A DNA stretch of 64,000 nt from Candidatus Gastranaerophilales bacterium (GTDB lineage: Bacteria; Cyanobacteriota; Vampirovibrionia; Gastranaerophilales; Gastranaerophilaceae): assembly GCA_944325005.1 (NCBI GenBank), contig CALUYO010000001.1, positions 124,001 through 188,000 of the forward strand, in the 5' to 3' direction. Positions 1-7,231 of the stretch are shown one piece after another; positions within the stretch are counted from its first letter, which is position 1, and every line of letters begins with the position of its first letter. The notes below the pieces were generated by a model. That model saw only the letters and a list, made by a program, of their open reading frames with translations. It did not search any database and had not been told where the DNA came from. The position numbers were made by a program, and so were the translations under genes.

Positions 1-762
1 CAATTATACAAACGAACATTACATGTTGCATTTCCTAAAAAAATTAATAAAGGTGAAATAGGTGAATGTATTGTAAATTATCCTTGTCTTGAGGAGCAGG
101 AGAAGATTGCGGGATTTTTGAGCAAGGTCGATGAGTTGATTAATGAGTGTGAGGGTGAGGTTAAAGACCTTGAAGAACAAAAGAAAGGGCTTATGCAAAA
201 AATCTTTTCTCAACAAATCCGCTTCAAAGACTCCAACAACCCCTACCCAGATTGGGAAGAAAAATATGTAAATGAGGTTTGTGATATATCTACAGGCAAG
301 GGTAATACGCAAGATAAAGAAGACAATGGCATTTATCCTTTTTATGTACGTTCACCTATAATAGAAAGAAGTAATAAATACATATTTGATGGAAAGGCTG
401 TACTTACTGTTGGTGATGGAGTTGGTACAGGGAAAGTTTATCATTATGTAAAGGGGAAATTTAATTTTCATCAAAGAGTATATAAAATGTCCAATTTTAA
501 TGGAATATTGGGAAAATATTTTTATTATTATTTTTCAACACATTTTTATGACCGGGTAAAAAAGATGACTGCAAAAACTTCGGTAGATTCTGTTCGTCTA
601 GAAATGATATCAAAAATGACTATATTAATACCTTGCCAAGAAGAGCAAGAAAAGATAGCAAAAGTATTATCAAAAATGGATGAGCTTATTGAAGAGAAAA
701 AAGCACTTCTTTCTGACTGGCAACAGTTCAAAAAAGGCTTACTCCAACAAATGTTTGTATAA
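1..762 (+). CDS. hsdS: Type I restriction-modification specificity subunit S (5' end outside window)
   Basis: The open frame runs from the first base with no stop, so this is the C-terminal 253 residues of a longer HsdS. HsdS gives a type I restriction-modification complex its DNA target through two target-recognition domains joined by helical spacers. Both spacers are visible: a first EEQEKIAGFLSKVDELI near residues 31-47 and a near-repeat EEQEKIAKVLSKMDELI near residues 214-230. Between them lies the second recognition domain (about residues 80-210, with GDGVGTGKVY-like segments). An internal TTG at 118 is not needed as a start because the upstream frame carries conserved HsdS sequence. HsdM and HsdR are presumably to the left. 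A putative MBL-fold gene follows 15 bases later and may share the transcript. Confidence 0.93.
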   Translation, partial: QLYKRTLHVAFPKKINKGEIGECIVNYPCLEEQEKIAGFLSKVDELINECEGEVKDLEEQKKGLMQKIFSQQIRFKDSNNPYPDWEEKYVNEVCDISTGKGNTQDKEDNGIYPFYVRSPIIERSNKYIFDGKAVLTVGDGVGTGKVYHYVKGKFNFHQRVYKMSNFNGILGKYFYYYFSTHFYDRVKKMTAKTSVDSVRLEMISKMTILIPCQEEQEKIAKVLSKMDELIEEKKALLSDWQQFKKGLLQQMFV

Positions 763-777
763 TAGGAGGTTGTTATT

Positions 778-1899
778 TTGTTTATTGATGAGTTAAGTTT
801 TCCAGTAGAGAATATAATCTTTCCAGTAGGACAAGGAGGTTTGTTCTTAGGTTTGATTAAATATCGAGAATCAAACCTAAGATCAAAAACTTTTGCTTAT
901 ATATATGATTGTGGAAATATACAACAAACATATTTGAAAAAATCAATAAACAATTTAATAAATATTTTAAAAAATACAAATGAAATTTCACCATTAACCC
1001 ATATTTATATTTTTATATCTCATGTGCACGATGTTCACATTAGTGGGTTAAAAATTTTAAAACAAAAATTAGAAAAATGTAAATTCAATCTACATTCTAC
1101 ACCTGTTCTTGTAATGCCTTATATGGATGCAGTTGAAAAGAATTTAATTATAGGGTTAGATATTTTATATAAAAGATACACTGGTATTTTAACAGATCCA
1201 GAATCCTATTTTGGCGGTTATTTTGATATTATATACTTAACAGACGAACAAGATAATTCAAGGGATATTGCTCCTGAAAATAAAGATTTTTCTCCCAACT
1301 CTTTTAAATGTTGTTCAATACCAAAAACAGCAATTAATAGTTTAGGTATTAAAGTTTTTAATCATAGTGAAAATTTTACATTTAACACATTAGCTGGTTT
1401 ATGGGTATTAAAACCATTTTATAAACGTTTTGACATATCAAACAAATTAAAAGAAGAAATTAAGGAGATGGGCTACAATAGCATAGATAGCATTAATTTT
1501 GATAATATAAATAATCGGCTAAAAACGGAATTAAAAGATAAACTAAATCTGTCATCATTATGTTTGTATTCAGGGCTGCTAGATGATCGTAAAATTTGTG
1601 GTTGGATGCATACAGGTGATTTCAATTTTAAAAATAAGAAAGCTCTTGAAAATTTTTGCAAGCATTATGTTTCTGTTTTGGATAATATTCAAGTTTTACA
1701 AATTCCTCACCATGGTTCTGCAAAGAATTCATCAAATGAAATTTTTAAAATATTTAAACACTTAAAATTTAAGTATATTACGATGCAGGGAAATCCCAAT
1801 GGCCGACAAGAACCTAAATTATCTCCAGAATATACTAATGATAAAACAATTTACTTAGCAACAGAAAATAAAAGAATTAAAACATTTTTAGGATTTTGA
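778..1899 (+). CDS. ComEC-like metallo-beta-lactamase-fold protein, defence-island neighbour
   Basis: A 373-residue protein starting at TTG with a strong AGGAGG box at 764-769. The fold is suggested by SHVHDVHISGL (about residues 81-91), HTGDFNF (about 279-285) and IPHHGSAKNS (about 306-315). These match the zinc motifs of the hydrolase domain found in ComEC/Rec2 and stand-alone relatives. The first motif is unusual: family members have HxHxDH, here it is HVHDVH, so the metal-binding Asp is displaced by one position. It lies 15 bases after hsdS and may be an accessory of that restriction system or an independent nuclease or hydrolase. There are no membrane segments, so it is not ComEC itself. 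Substrate unknown. Confidence 0.6.
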   Translation: MFIDELSFPVENIIFPVGQGGLFLGLIKYRESNLRSKTFAYIYDCGNIQQTYLKKSINNLINILKNTNEISPLTHIYIFISHVHDVHISGLKILKQKLEKCKFNLHSTPVLVMPYMDAVEKNLIIGLDILYKRYTGILTDPESYFGGYFDIIYLTDEQDNSRDIAPENKDFSPNSFKCCSIPKTAINSLGIKVFNHSENFTFNTLAGLWVLKPFYKRFDISNKLKEEIKEMGYNSIDSINFDNINNRLKTELKDKLNLSSLCLYSGLLDDRKICGWMHTGDFNFKNKKALENFCKHYVSVLDNIQVLQIPHHGSAKNSSNEIFKIFKHLKFKYITMQGNPNGRQEPKLSPEYTNDKTIYLATENKRIKTFLGF

Positions 1900-1984
1900 C
1901 TTTGATACGAATTGTGTCTTTTTGGTTGATATTATAGGGAAATAGAGTGATAGATGTTTATACAAGTATTAATGAGGTATTTGT

Positions 1985-2302
1985 ATGGCATTGAATATTT
2001 TTGAAAAACGTATTAAGGCTTGGAATGCAAAATATCCGCCCCTTGCCCCTGAAATTCTACGTAAAATTAACAAACTTGTTGAACAGTATGACAAAACTCA
2101 ACAAGTAGAAAAAGATTCTAAAGTTCTATCAATAACTGACGGAACAAAATTAGTCAGAGAATTTAAAGGTCGAAGATATACTGTGCTTGTTTTACAAGAC
2201 GGTTACGAGTTTAACGGTTCCAAGTATAAAAGTCTTTCTGCAGTTGCTAATAAAATTACAGGAACTCGTTGGAATGGTAAGAAATTTTTTGGAGTAGCAT
2301 AA
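1985..2302 (+). CDS. DUF2924-family protein, partner of serine recombinase
   Basis: A 105-residue basic protein. It has an N-terminal helical segment (IFEKRIKAWNAKYPPLAPEI) and a C-terminal part with KLVREFKGRRYTVLVL, DGYEFNGSKYKSLSAVA and ITGTRWNGKKFF. That order of motifs is typical of DUF2924, a family commonly encoded just before large serine recombinases in phages and islands. Here the stop codon overlaps the recombinase start by one base (TAATG), so the two are translationally coupled. A role as a recombination accessory or DNA-binding factor is inferred from this linkage; no biochemical function can be read from the sequence. Confidence 0.75.
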   Translation: MALNIFEKRIKAWNAKYPPLAPEILRKINKLVEQYDKTQQVEKDSKVLSITDGTKLVREFKGRRYTVLVLQDGYEFNGSKYKSLSAVANKITGTRWNGKKFFGVA

Positions 2303-3882
2303 TGACAAAGAAAATCAGATGTGCAATTTATACTAGAAAATCCACAGAAGAAGGGCTTGAACAAGATTTCAACTCTCTTGATGCGCAAAGAGAAGCTTGT
2401 GAATCTTATATAAAATCTCAAAAGCACGAAGGCTGGAGTCTTTTAACTAAAAAATACGATGATGGCGGATATTCAGGCGGTACAATGGATCGTCCGGCAT
2501 TTAAACAACTTTTGCAAGATATTGAAAATGATGAAATTGATATTGTTGTGGTCTATAAAGTTGATAGGCTTACTCGTTCTTTGATGGATTTTTCAAAGAT
2601 TATTGAGATTTTAGACAAGCACAATGCCTCATTTGTTTCAATAACTCAGCATTTTAATACAACAACTTCAATGGGACGGTTAACGCTCAATATTTTGCTA
2701 TCCTTTGCGCAATTTGAAAGAGAAGTTACAGGAGAGCGAATTCGAGATAAATTTGAAGCTTCAAGACAAAAAGGGCTTTGGGTTAATGGTGCTACACCTT
2801 ATGGCTACACAAAAGATGAACACCACATTCTACAACCTCAACAACCATTTGCAGATAATGTTAAATTTATTTTTGAAGAATATCTCAAGGTTAAAAATGT
2901 TATTAAGTTAAAAGAGAGCCTTAATCAAAAAGGGATTCTTTCAAGGACAGGAAAACCATTCCCAAAATCAAATTTGTATCGGATGCTTGCTAACAAAGTG
3001 TATTTAGGCAAAATTCCTCACAAAAACAAAGTCTATGATGCTCAACATTCTCCGATTGTTTCAGAAGAATTGTTTAATGCTGTTCAAAATCTGCTACTTT
3101 TAAATGCGACAGAGCGTAAACATAGGACAAATGCAAAAGTTGGAACACTGTTATCAGGATTGCTTTATGACGATAAGGGAAATCTTATGTCTCCGACTTA
3201 CAGCAAAAGTGGTAACAAGTTATACAGATATTATATTAGCCAAGCACTGAAAGACCCAAGCAGATGCGAGCGAGGTGATATTACCAAAATTTCAGCAGGT
3301 GAAATTGAAAAGTATGTAAAAGATGATTTGACAAAACTTTTGCAAGATACATTATTGATCCAAAAATATTTAGAAAATTATTCAATCGAACAACAAACCA
3401 GCATTTTAAATACAATGCACGAATTTAGCCCTGATAAAGTATTTATTAGAACCGTTATAAAGCGTGTTGATATGAACTTAAATTTAATCAAAATCAGCTA
3501 CGACATAAATTATATAATCCAATATTTTGCAACGCTGGCATTTAATGCAAAATTTACATATACCCCAGAAGATGAACAGATTTACACAAAAGAACAAAAT
3601 GTCAGAATATCGTTAACCCCACAAAAGCAAAATAAAATTATTATCCCTGGAAAAGCTAATTATGATATGAAACTTATTCAGGCAATAGTAAAAAGTTTTT
3701 GGTACAACAAACTTGGAGCTGAAAGACGACTGCCGCCAGAAGCTAGAAATGGAAACAATAAGCGCTTGCGTAAACTAAGATTTCTGCCACCAGAAATTAT
3801 AGAAAGCATAATGAACGGAACTCAAGATCCGGAGTTGAATGTGAAAAAGCTTATTGCAATGGCAGATAAGTGCTGTAAGTAA
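2302..3882 (+). CDS. Large serine recombinase (resolvase/invertase family)
   Basis: A 526-residue site-specific recombinase. The N-terminal catalytic domain has the nucleophile in YTRKST (Ser14), the DxxYSGGTMDRPAF segment near residues 54-67, KVDRLTRS at 86-93 and the long E helix from about 125. The 'recombinase' domain begins near WVNGATPYGY (160-169). The following beta-ribbon (GLLYDDKGNLMSP, then RYYISQALKDPS) lacks the zinc-binding cysteines of phiC31-type enzymes; my recollection is that this is normal for DUF2924-linked recombinases. It is the only recombinase in the window, so it is the best candidate for inserting and excising the cassettes at ssrA. It may act in trans on the two neighbours, which lack one. 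Confidence 0.92.
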   Translation: MTKKIRCAIYTRKSTEEGLEQDFNSLDAQREACESYIKSQKHEGWSLLTKKYDDGGYSGGTMDRPAFKQLLQDIENDEIDIVVVYKVDRLTRSLMDFSKIIEILDKHNASFVSITQHFNTTTSMGRLTLNILLSFAQFEREVTGERIRDKFEASRQKGLWVNGATPYGYTKDEHHILQPQQPFADNVKFIFEEYLKVKNVIKLKESLNQKGILSRTGKPFPKSNLYRMLANKVYLGKIPHKNKVYDAQHSPIVSEELFNAVQNLLLLNATERKHRTNAKVGTLLSGLLYDDKGNLMSPTYSKSGNKLYRYYISQALKDPSRCERGDITKISAGEIEKYVKDDLTKLLQDTLLIQKYLENYSIEQQTSILNTMHEFSPDKVFIRTVIKRVDMNLNLIKISYDINYIIQYFATLAFNAKFTYTPEDEQIYTKEQNVRISLTPQKQNKIIIPGKANYDMKLIQAIVKSFWYNKLGAERRLPPEARNGNNKRLRKLRFLPPEIIESIMNGTQDPELNVKKLIAMADKCCK

Positions 3883-4038
3883 AATATAATTTAAAATTTG
3901 TATAATGTTAAAGATTTAAATTTGTTTTACAAAGTCATTTAAAGGATTTAAAATTGTAAATTTTATATTAGCCATGTTTCTATATTAACTAGATAATCTA
4001 TATTTTTCCATTTATAATGAAAATCAAAGGAGAAATTC

Positions 4039-4971
4039 ATGGCAATTGGACTTATGGCTTATGCCTTCAGGATCAAAGAACGAAATACAAATGTATACGT
4101 AAATTTAGATGATGTAAATGGAGTTGATATGATCCATTTTGTACAAAGTTTTTTACAAATTTGGTCTAATGGACAATATTATACAAATCCTGATAGTATA
4201 AAAGCCTTTACAGTATTATCAAGCAATTTGGATGTAAATAATAGAAGAATTACTGGACAGTTTTTATCAGGAGAAGGAGGAGTCCCTGCTGAAATTAGAA
4301 ATGTTAATAATATAGACCAAGTTCGTTATCAAAAAGAAGCTGAAGATTCTGAATGTATTCCATTGTACTACTTATTTCATATTCCAAATTCTACTTTAGG
4401 CATAATTATTTTAGAAAGGTTTAAACGTATTTCAGTTAAACAAGTTTTAACAAATTTAATGAGGCAGAGTTTTGCAAATGATTTCCCAAATTTTACATTG
4501 GAAGTAGAACCTTTGCCACAAAGAAGACTCATTGACATGTATTTACGTGAAGGTAGTGTTAAGAAAATAACACTTTCAAGTTTTAATTCTCCTAATAATA
4601 CCTTAGAAGAAAGATATGCAAATGATGATAGAGATGTTGAAAACTTAGCTATTTATGAATTTACAATTCGAAGTCGAAGGAATCGTAATTTGAATATATT
4701 TCAAAATATACTTGCTAATATTGCAAATGGAAATGCCAACATTAGTGCTGTTAATAATTTAGTAGGAGTACATGAATTTGTTGCAACAGAAATTAATGCT
4801 ACTTTTGATATTAATGGTAAACAAAAAACAATCAGATTAGATCAACCTGATGAAATCAATGCAATATATGATATTTCAAACGAACTCGAAAATGTTAATA
4901 TTCACCCTGAATATGATGTGATTAATCCTTTAGCTATTGAATATTTAAATTCTTTAATAAACAATGAGTAA
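4039..4971 (+). CDS. Unrecognised 310-residue cytosolic protein paired with a membrane protein
   Basis: I do not recognise this family. The protein has no signal peptide or clear membrane segment and looks like a mixed alpha/beta soluble protein. A central hydrophobic strand set (CIPLYYLFHIPN, then TLGIIILERF) lies near residues 112-138. The start is backed by AAAGGAG at 4026-4032. Its stop overlaps the next gene, a four-helix membrane protein, by 8 bases, so the two are made together. The layout (soluble protein plus small membrane protein in a restriction/recombinase island) resembles two-gene phage-defence modules such as Kiwa or CBASS-like systems in architecture only. No homology to them can be claimed from sight. 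Confidence 0.6.
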   Translation: MAIGLMAYAFRIKERNTNVYVNLDDVNGVDMIHFVQSFLQIWSNGQYYTNPDSIKAFTVLSSNLDVNNRRITGQFLSGEGGVPAEIRNVNNIDQVRYQKEAEDSECIPLYYLFHIPNSTLGIIILERFKRISVKQVLTNLMRQSFANDFPNFTLEVEPLPQRRLIDMYLREGSVKKITLSSFNSPNNTLEERYANDDRDVENLAIYEFTIRSRRNRNLNIFQNILANIANGNANISAVNNLVGVHEFVATEINATFDINGKQKTIRLDQPDEINAIYDISNELENVNIHPEYDVINPLAIEYLNSLINNE

Positions 4972-5527
4972 TATGTTAATGTTAGTAGTTTTAAAAGAAT
5001 ATTATCATACAAAAAAATATCCGTTATTTAAATTGCTTTTCTTAGTTTTATTAGCAGTTTTACTAACATGTTTTGTTCCAGTAATACCAGAAAAATTTGT
5101 TAATGCATTAATTGCTTCTTTTTCTATTTTTACAGCGTTATCCTTTAATTTGTTGTTATTACTAATAGACATGATTAAAGGGATAAATACTAATATAAGT
5201 ATTCCGTCAAGAAAAAATTTACAAAGTTTAAAATTGGAAGTTATAAATAAATGTTTAAAAATTATTTCGGCATCTATTCTATTTGCGATTACTGATATTA
5301 TTTTTCTTCTCTTAATATCATGTGATTTTAAAAAATTGACAGATTTAATTCAAATTAATATAATTACTATTTTTATAAAGAAATTATTAATATTTTTGAC
5401 ATATCTTTTTATAATGCTATTTTTTGATTCTTTATATTCAATATTGAAAATTATGCATATTTTAATAACAAAAGAAGTTGATAATAAAAAAAATGAGTTT
5501 AATAAAAATAATATAAATTCAGACTAA
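4964..5527 (+). CDS. Small four-helix membrane protein, partner of the upstream gene
   Basis: A 187-residue very hydrophobic protein. Four probable membrane helices lie near residues 20-42, 46-70, 95-117 and 128-155, with a basic loop after the second and a Lys/Asn-rich C-terminal tail. It overlaps the end of the 310-residue gene by 8 bases and is the last gene before the cassette end. In defence operons such proteins often act as membrane-disrupting effectors; this role is inferred from context only. AT content is even higher than in the core genes, in line with horizontal origin. Confidence 0.6.
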   Translation: MSNMLMLVVLKEYYHTKKYPLFKLLFLVLLAVLLTCFVPVIPEKFVNALIASFSIFTALSFNLLLLLIDMIKGINTNISIPSRKNLQSLKLEVINKCLKIISASILFAITDIIFLLLISCDFKKLTDLIQINIITIFIKKLLIFLTYLFIMLFFDSLYSILKIMHILITKEVDNKKNEFNKNNINSD

Positions 5528-5723
5528 TGTTATAATTTGTAGAATTTTATTTAAAATGATAAAAAAGGGCCTTTTTTATTTGCCAAAAGAGAATTTTAGC
5601 TTAAAAAAGTAAAATTCTGTTAAGATCAAATGTTCAAAATTCTCTAAAAACTCCTAAAGCCTGCACTGTGTGGGAATTTTTGCACTAAAAAAGAGGCTTC
5701 TCATGCCTCCTATTTATAAATAC
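5528..5723. repeat. Diverged right end of the leftmost ssrA cassette
   Basis: No gene is seen in 5528-5876. From about 5568 the sequence is recognisably related to the right ends at 6696 and 11779. It shares TTTATTTGCCAAAAGAGAAT, AAATTCTCTA, a CCTGC..TGTG..TTTGCACTA block, and then TGGAGAC at 5724. It is more diverged than those two are from each other. A small hairpin (GAGGC 5693-5697 with GCCTC 5705-5709) may be a terminator for the upstream operon. This supports reading bases 1-5723 as a third cassette of the same type. Confidence 0.6.
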
Positions 5724-5855
5724 TGGAGACAGTGGGAGTCGAAACAATGTCCAAAGATTTCTCCATTTTAACATATTGCATACTTATAGTATTGCTCTAT
5801 ATTTCACTTATATCAAGTGGATTCAAGGTTTTCTTATCATTCTGACACACTTTAT
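5724..5855. repeat. Cassette left end and att-like junction A (tmRNA 3'-end mimic)
   Basis: It begins with TGGAGAC, identical to the last 7 bases of ssrA at 12024-12030. It continues with a T-arm-like stretch (GGGAGTCGAA, then TGTCCAAA) that imitates ssrA but does not match it fully. About the first 83 bases match the copy at 6941 closely, and similarity fades out near 5855. TGGAGA (5724-5729) and TCTCCA (5760-5765) form a 6-bp inverted repeat with a 30-base spacer. ATACT-TAT-AGTAT at 5780-5792 is a second small palindrome. These are likely recombinase-recognition features. Confidence 0.75.
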
Positions 5856-5876
5856 TTTATGTATAACAAAACTCTT

Positions 5877-6041
5877 CTATGAAAAATTATATTGGGTTGT
5901 AATATCTCCATTAGGTAATTGAAATACAATTTTCTCATTTATACTGTATACATTTGGAATACCTTTTTTACGATTATTTTCTTGAGCTTTTTTAATTGCT
6001 CTATTCCCTATTTTTAATAATTTTTCTGTCATTTTTGTCAT
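5877..6041 (-). CDS. 54-residue partner of the zeta-like kinase (putative antitoxin)
   Basis: A short frame starting at ATG 6041-6039, which overlaps the stop of the upstream kinase gene by four bases (ATGA), and ending TAG at 5879-5877. The peptide starts MTKMTEKLLKIGNRAIKKAQ and continues with GIPNVYSINEKIVFQLPNG near residues 28-46. A basic helix followed by a short 'GxPxVY..dGKIVyxLPdG' hairpin is a layout I associate with small proteins encoded next to zeta-toxin-like P-loop kinases. The four-base overlap implies coupled translation. An antitoxin or partner role is inferred from this arrangement; the order here is kinase first. Confidence 0.6.
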   Translation of the reverse strand: MTKMTEKLLKIGNRAIKKAQENNRKKGIPNVYSINEKIVFQLPNGDITTQYNFS

Positions 6042-6610
6042 AATGAAAAATCCTTTATAAATTCATTATACAAATTTTCATTTAATATTTCAACCGTTCT
6101 ATTTTCAGATTGCGCAACTAAAATATATTCTGAAGAACCGTTATAAAATAAAAACCACTCATCTACTATATCTTTATATATATTCCAAAAATTTTTCTTA
6201 CTTCGATAAAAACGTCTTTCTATATCTTCTTTTGGAATATCATGCCCACCATTTAGTACTCTTACTTTTATTCGATTTTCACATAATATAGGATTATCTA
6301 AATATGAATATATTAAAGTAATTTTATAACCCAAAGCTTTTGCTTTTTCTATAGTTTTAATATGATTTTTACCAGATAAAGTTGTTTCTATTGCAAATGA
6401 TTTATGATTATCTAATAATTTTGCCAATTTATCTAAAACAATTTTTCCTGCTCTAATTTTTACACTTTCTATATTTTCAGGACAAATTTCTTTAGCAATA
6501 TCATCTGCATTTAAATATTCTAAATTTTCATATGGTAACAATTCGCTTGCTAAAGTAATTTTCCCGCTACCATTAGCACCTGCAATTAAATATAAATTTT
6601 TATTTTTCAT
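6038..6610 (-). CDS. Zeta-toxin-like P-loop kinase
   Basis: A 190-residue protein. It has a Walker A-like GANGSGKITL at residues 11-20, the catalytic-region motif LNADDIAKE at 33-41 and IETTLSG at 74-80. This is the order of the zeta toxin/UDP-GlcNAc kinase family, which phosphorylates nucleotide-sugar or related substrates. The residue after the Walker A lysine is Ile18, where the family has Thr or Ser to coordinate magnesium, so catalysis may be impaired or the protein may have changed role. It is the first gene of a two-gene unit with a 54-residue partner and is the main cargo of the 1217-bp cassette. Confidence 0.78.
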   Translation of the reverse strand: MKNKNLYLIAGANGSGKITLASELLPYENLEYLNADDIAKEICPENIESVKIRAGKIVLDKLAKLLDNHKSFAIETTLSGKNHIKTIEKAKALGYKITLIYSYLDNPILCENRIKVRVLNGGHDIPKEDIERRFYRSKKNFWNIYKDIVDEWFLFYNGSSEYILVAQSENRTVEILNENLYNEFIKDFSL

Positions 6611-6695
6611 ATGATTAGATTAGCACAAATATAAAATTATAAGCATTTAAGAAATAAATATTTAAGAATATGTAAGTTCTTTATTAGTATACATA

Positions 6696-6940
6696 AGTTT
6701 GTAATATCCTTTTTCTCGGGAAAACGAAAGTCTAACAAATATCCAATCAGGCTAAAACCTACACTACAAAAGCTTTTACAAAAGGACTCTTTTTATTTGC
6801 CAAAAGAGAATTTGCGATTCCTTAACCCAAAATTCTCTAAATTCTCTATTTTAAAATTCTCTTAATTTCGTTATATCACCTGCTGTGCACACATTTGCAC
6901 TATATAAAACAGCTCTAACCCTTGCTATGACTGGTAAAAT
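6696..6940. repeat. Cassette right end, copy B
   Basis: A 245-base non-coding direct repeat of 11779-12023. The copies align without gaps (constant offset 5083) and differ at only a handful of positions. It contains inverted and repeated short words (AAAATTCTCT..TTCTCTA, TTGCCAAAAGAGAATT). No gene is seen anywhere in 6611-7231; that stretch holds this repeat, the junction at 6941 and the promoter of the WG-repeat gene. Confidence 0.85.
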
Positions 6941-7072
6941 TGGAGACAGTGGGAGGCGAAACAATGTCCAAAGATTTCTCCATTCTGGCATATTGCATAC
7001 TTATAGTATTGCTCTAAATTTTAGTTATATCAACTGTTTTTGAAGTATTTTTATCAATTAGACACATTATAT
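6941..7072. repeat. Cassette left end and att-like junction B
   Basis: A second copy of the left end described at 5724, starting TGGAGAC. It has the same 6-bp inverted repeat (6941-6946 and 6977-6982) and the same ATACT-TAT-AGTAT palindrome (6997-7009). Left of the core this junction matches the 12024 junction; right of it, the 5724 junction. That is the pattern expected where two cassettes abut, and it maps the crossover to the 7-bp TGGAGAC. Confidence 0.8.
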
Positions 7073-7171
7073 AATTGCCAATATAGAAATTATTTCTTTA
7101 ATATTTATAAGTTTGTATTTTGTTCAAATTAAATTGTTGCAAAATCCTAACGATAATAAAATTACTCAAGT

Positions 7172-7190
7172 TCTGACTTATTTTGTCGTA
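7172..7190. promoter_or_regulatory. Degenerate operator upstream of the WG-repeat gene
   Basis: TCTGAC-N7-GTCGTA, with the same spacing as the two palindromes at 10842-10896. The right half sits in TTTTGTCGTA, the exact reverse complement of TACGACAAAA found at 10842-10851. It lies 42 bases before the start of the WG-repeat gene, where a repressor or activator would act. The WYL-domain protein of the same cassette is the natural candidate regulator. Confidence 0.5.
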
Positions 7191-7231
7191 TAAGACCTTT
7201 AAAATAAATTTATAGTACGGCAAGGAAGCAT

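Larger units (their letters stand above)
5724..6940. mobile_element. ssrA cassette 1, 1217 bp, carrying a zeta-like kinase and a 54-residue partner
   Basis: It is bounded by two copies of the ssrA-derived core TGGAGAC (5724 and 6941). Its left end matches the left end of the next cassette, and its right end (6696-6940) matches the right end of the next cassette almost base for base. The only genes inside are the minus-strand pair at 5877-6610. There is no integrase, so mobilisation would need a recombinase in trans. The size and single toxin-antitoxin-like cargo recall toxin-antitoxin cassettes of integrons, but the attachment site here is tmRNA. Confidence 0.65.

Noticed and set aside
118-762. 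Independent short hsdS starting at TTG 118
   Set aside because: The same frame continues to base 1 with HsdS-like sequence (NYPCLEEQEKIAGFL), so it is the end of a longer gene.
5561-5577. AAAAAAGGGCCTTTTTT as a terminator
   Set aside because: A self-complementary stretch without a loop; the GAGGC/GCCTC hairpin at 5693-5709 is a better candidate and even that is weak.
5724-5765. tRNA-like or tmRNA-like 3' end, possible RNA gene fragment
   Set aside because: Only about 30 bases resemble the T arm and acceptor of tmRNA; there is no partner acceptor strand or tag frame. It is better explained as a cassette attachment end. The same holds for 6941.
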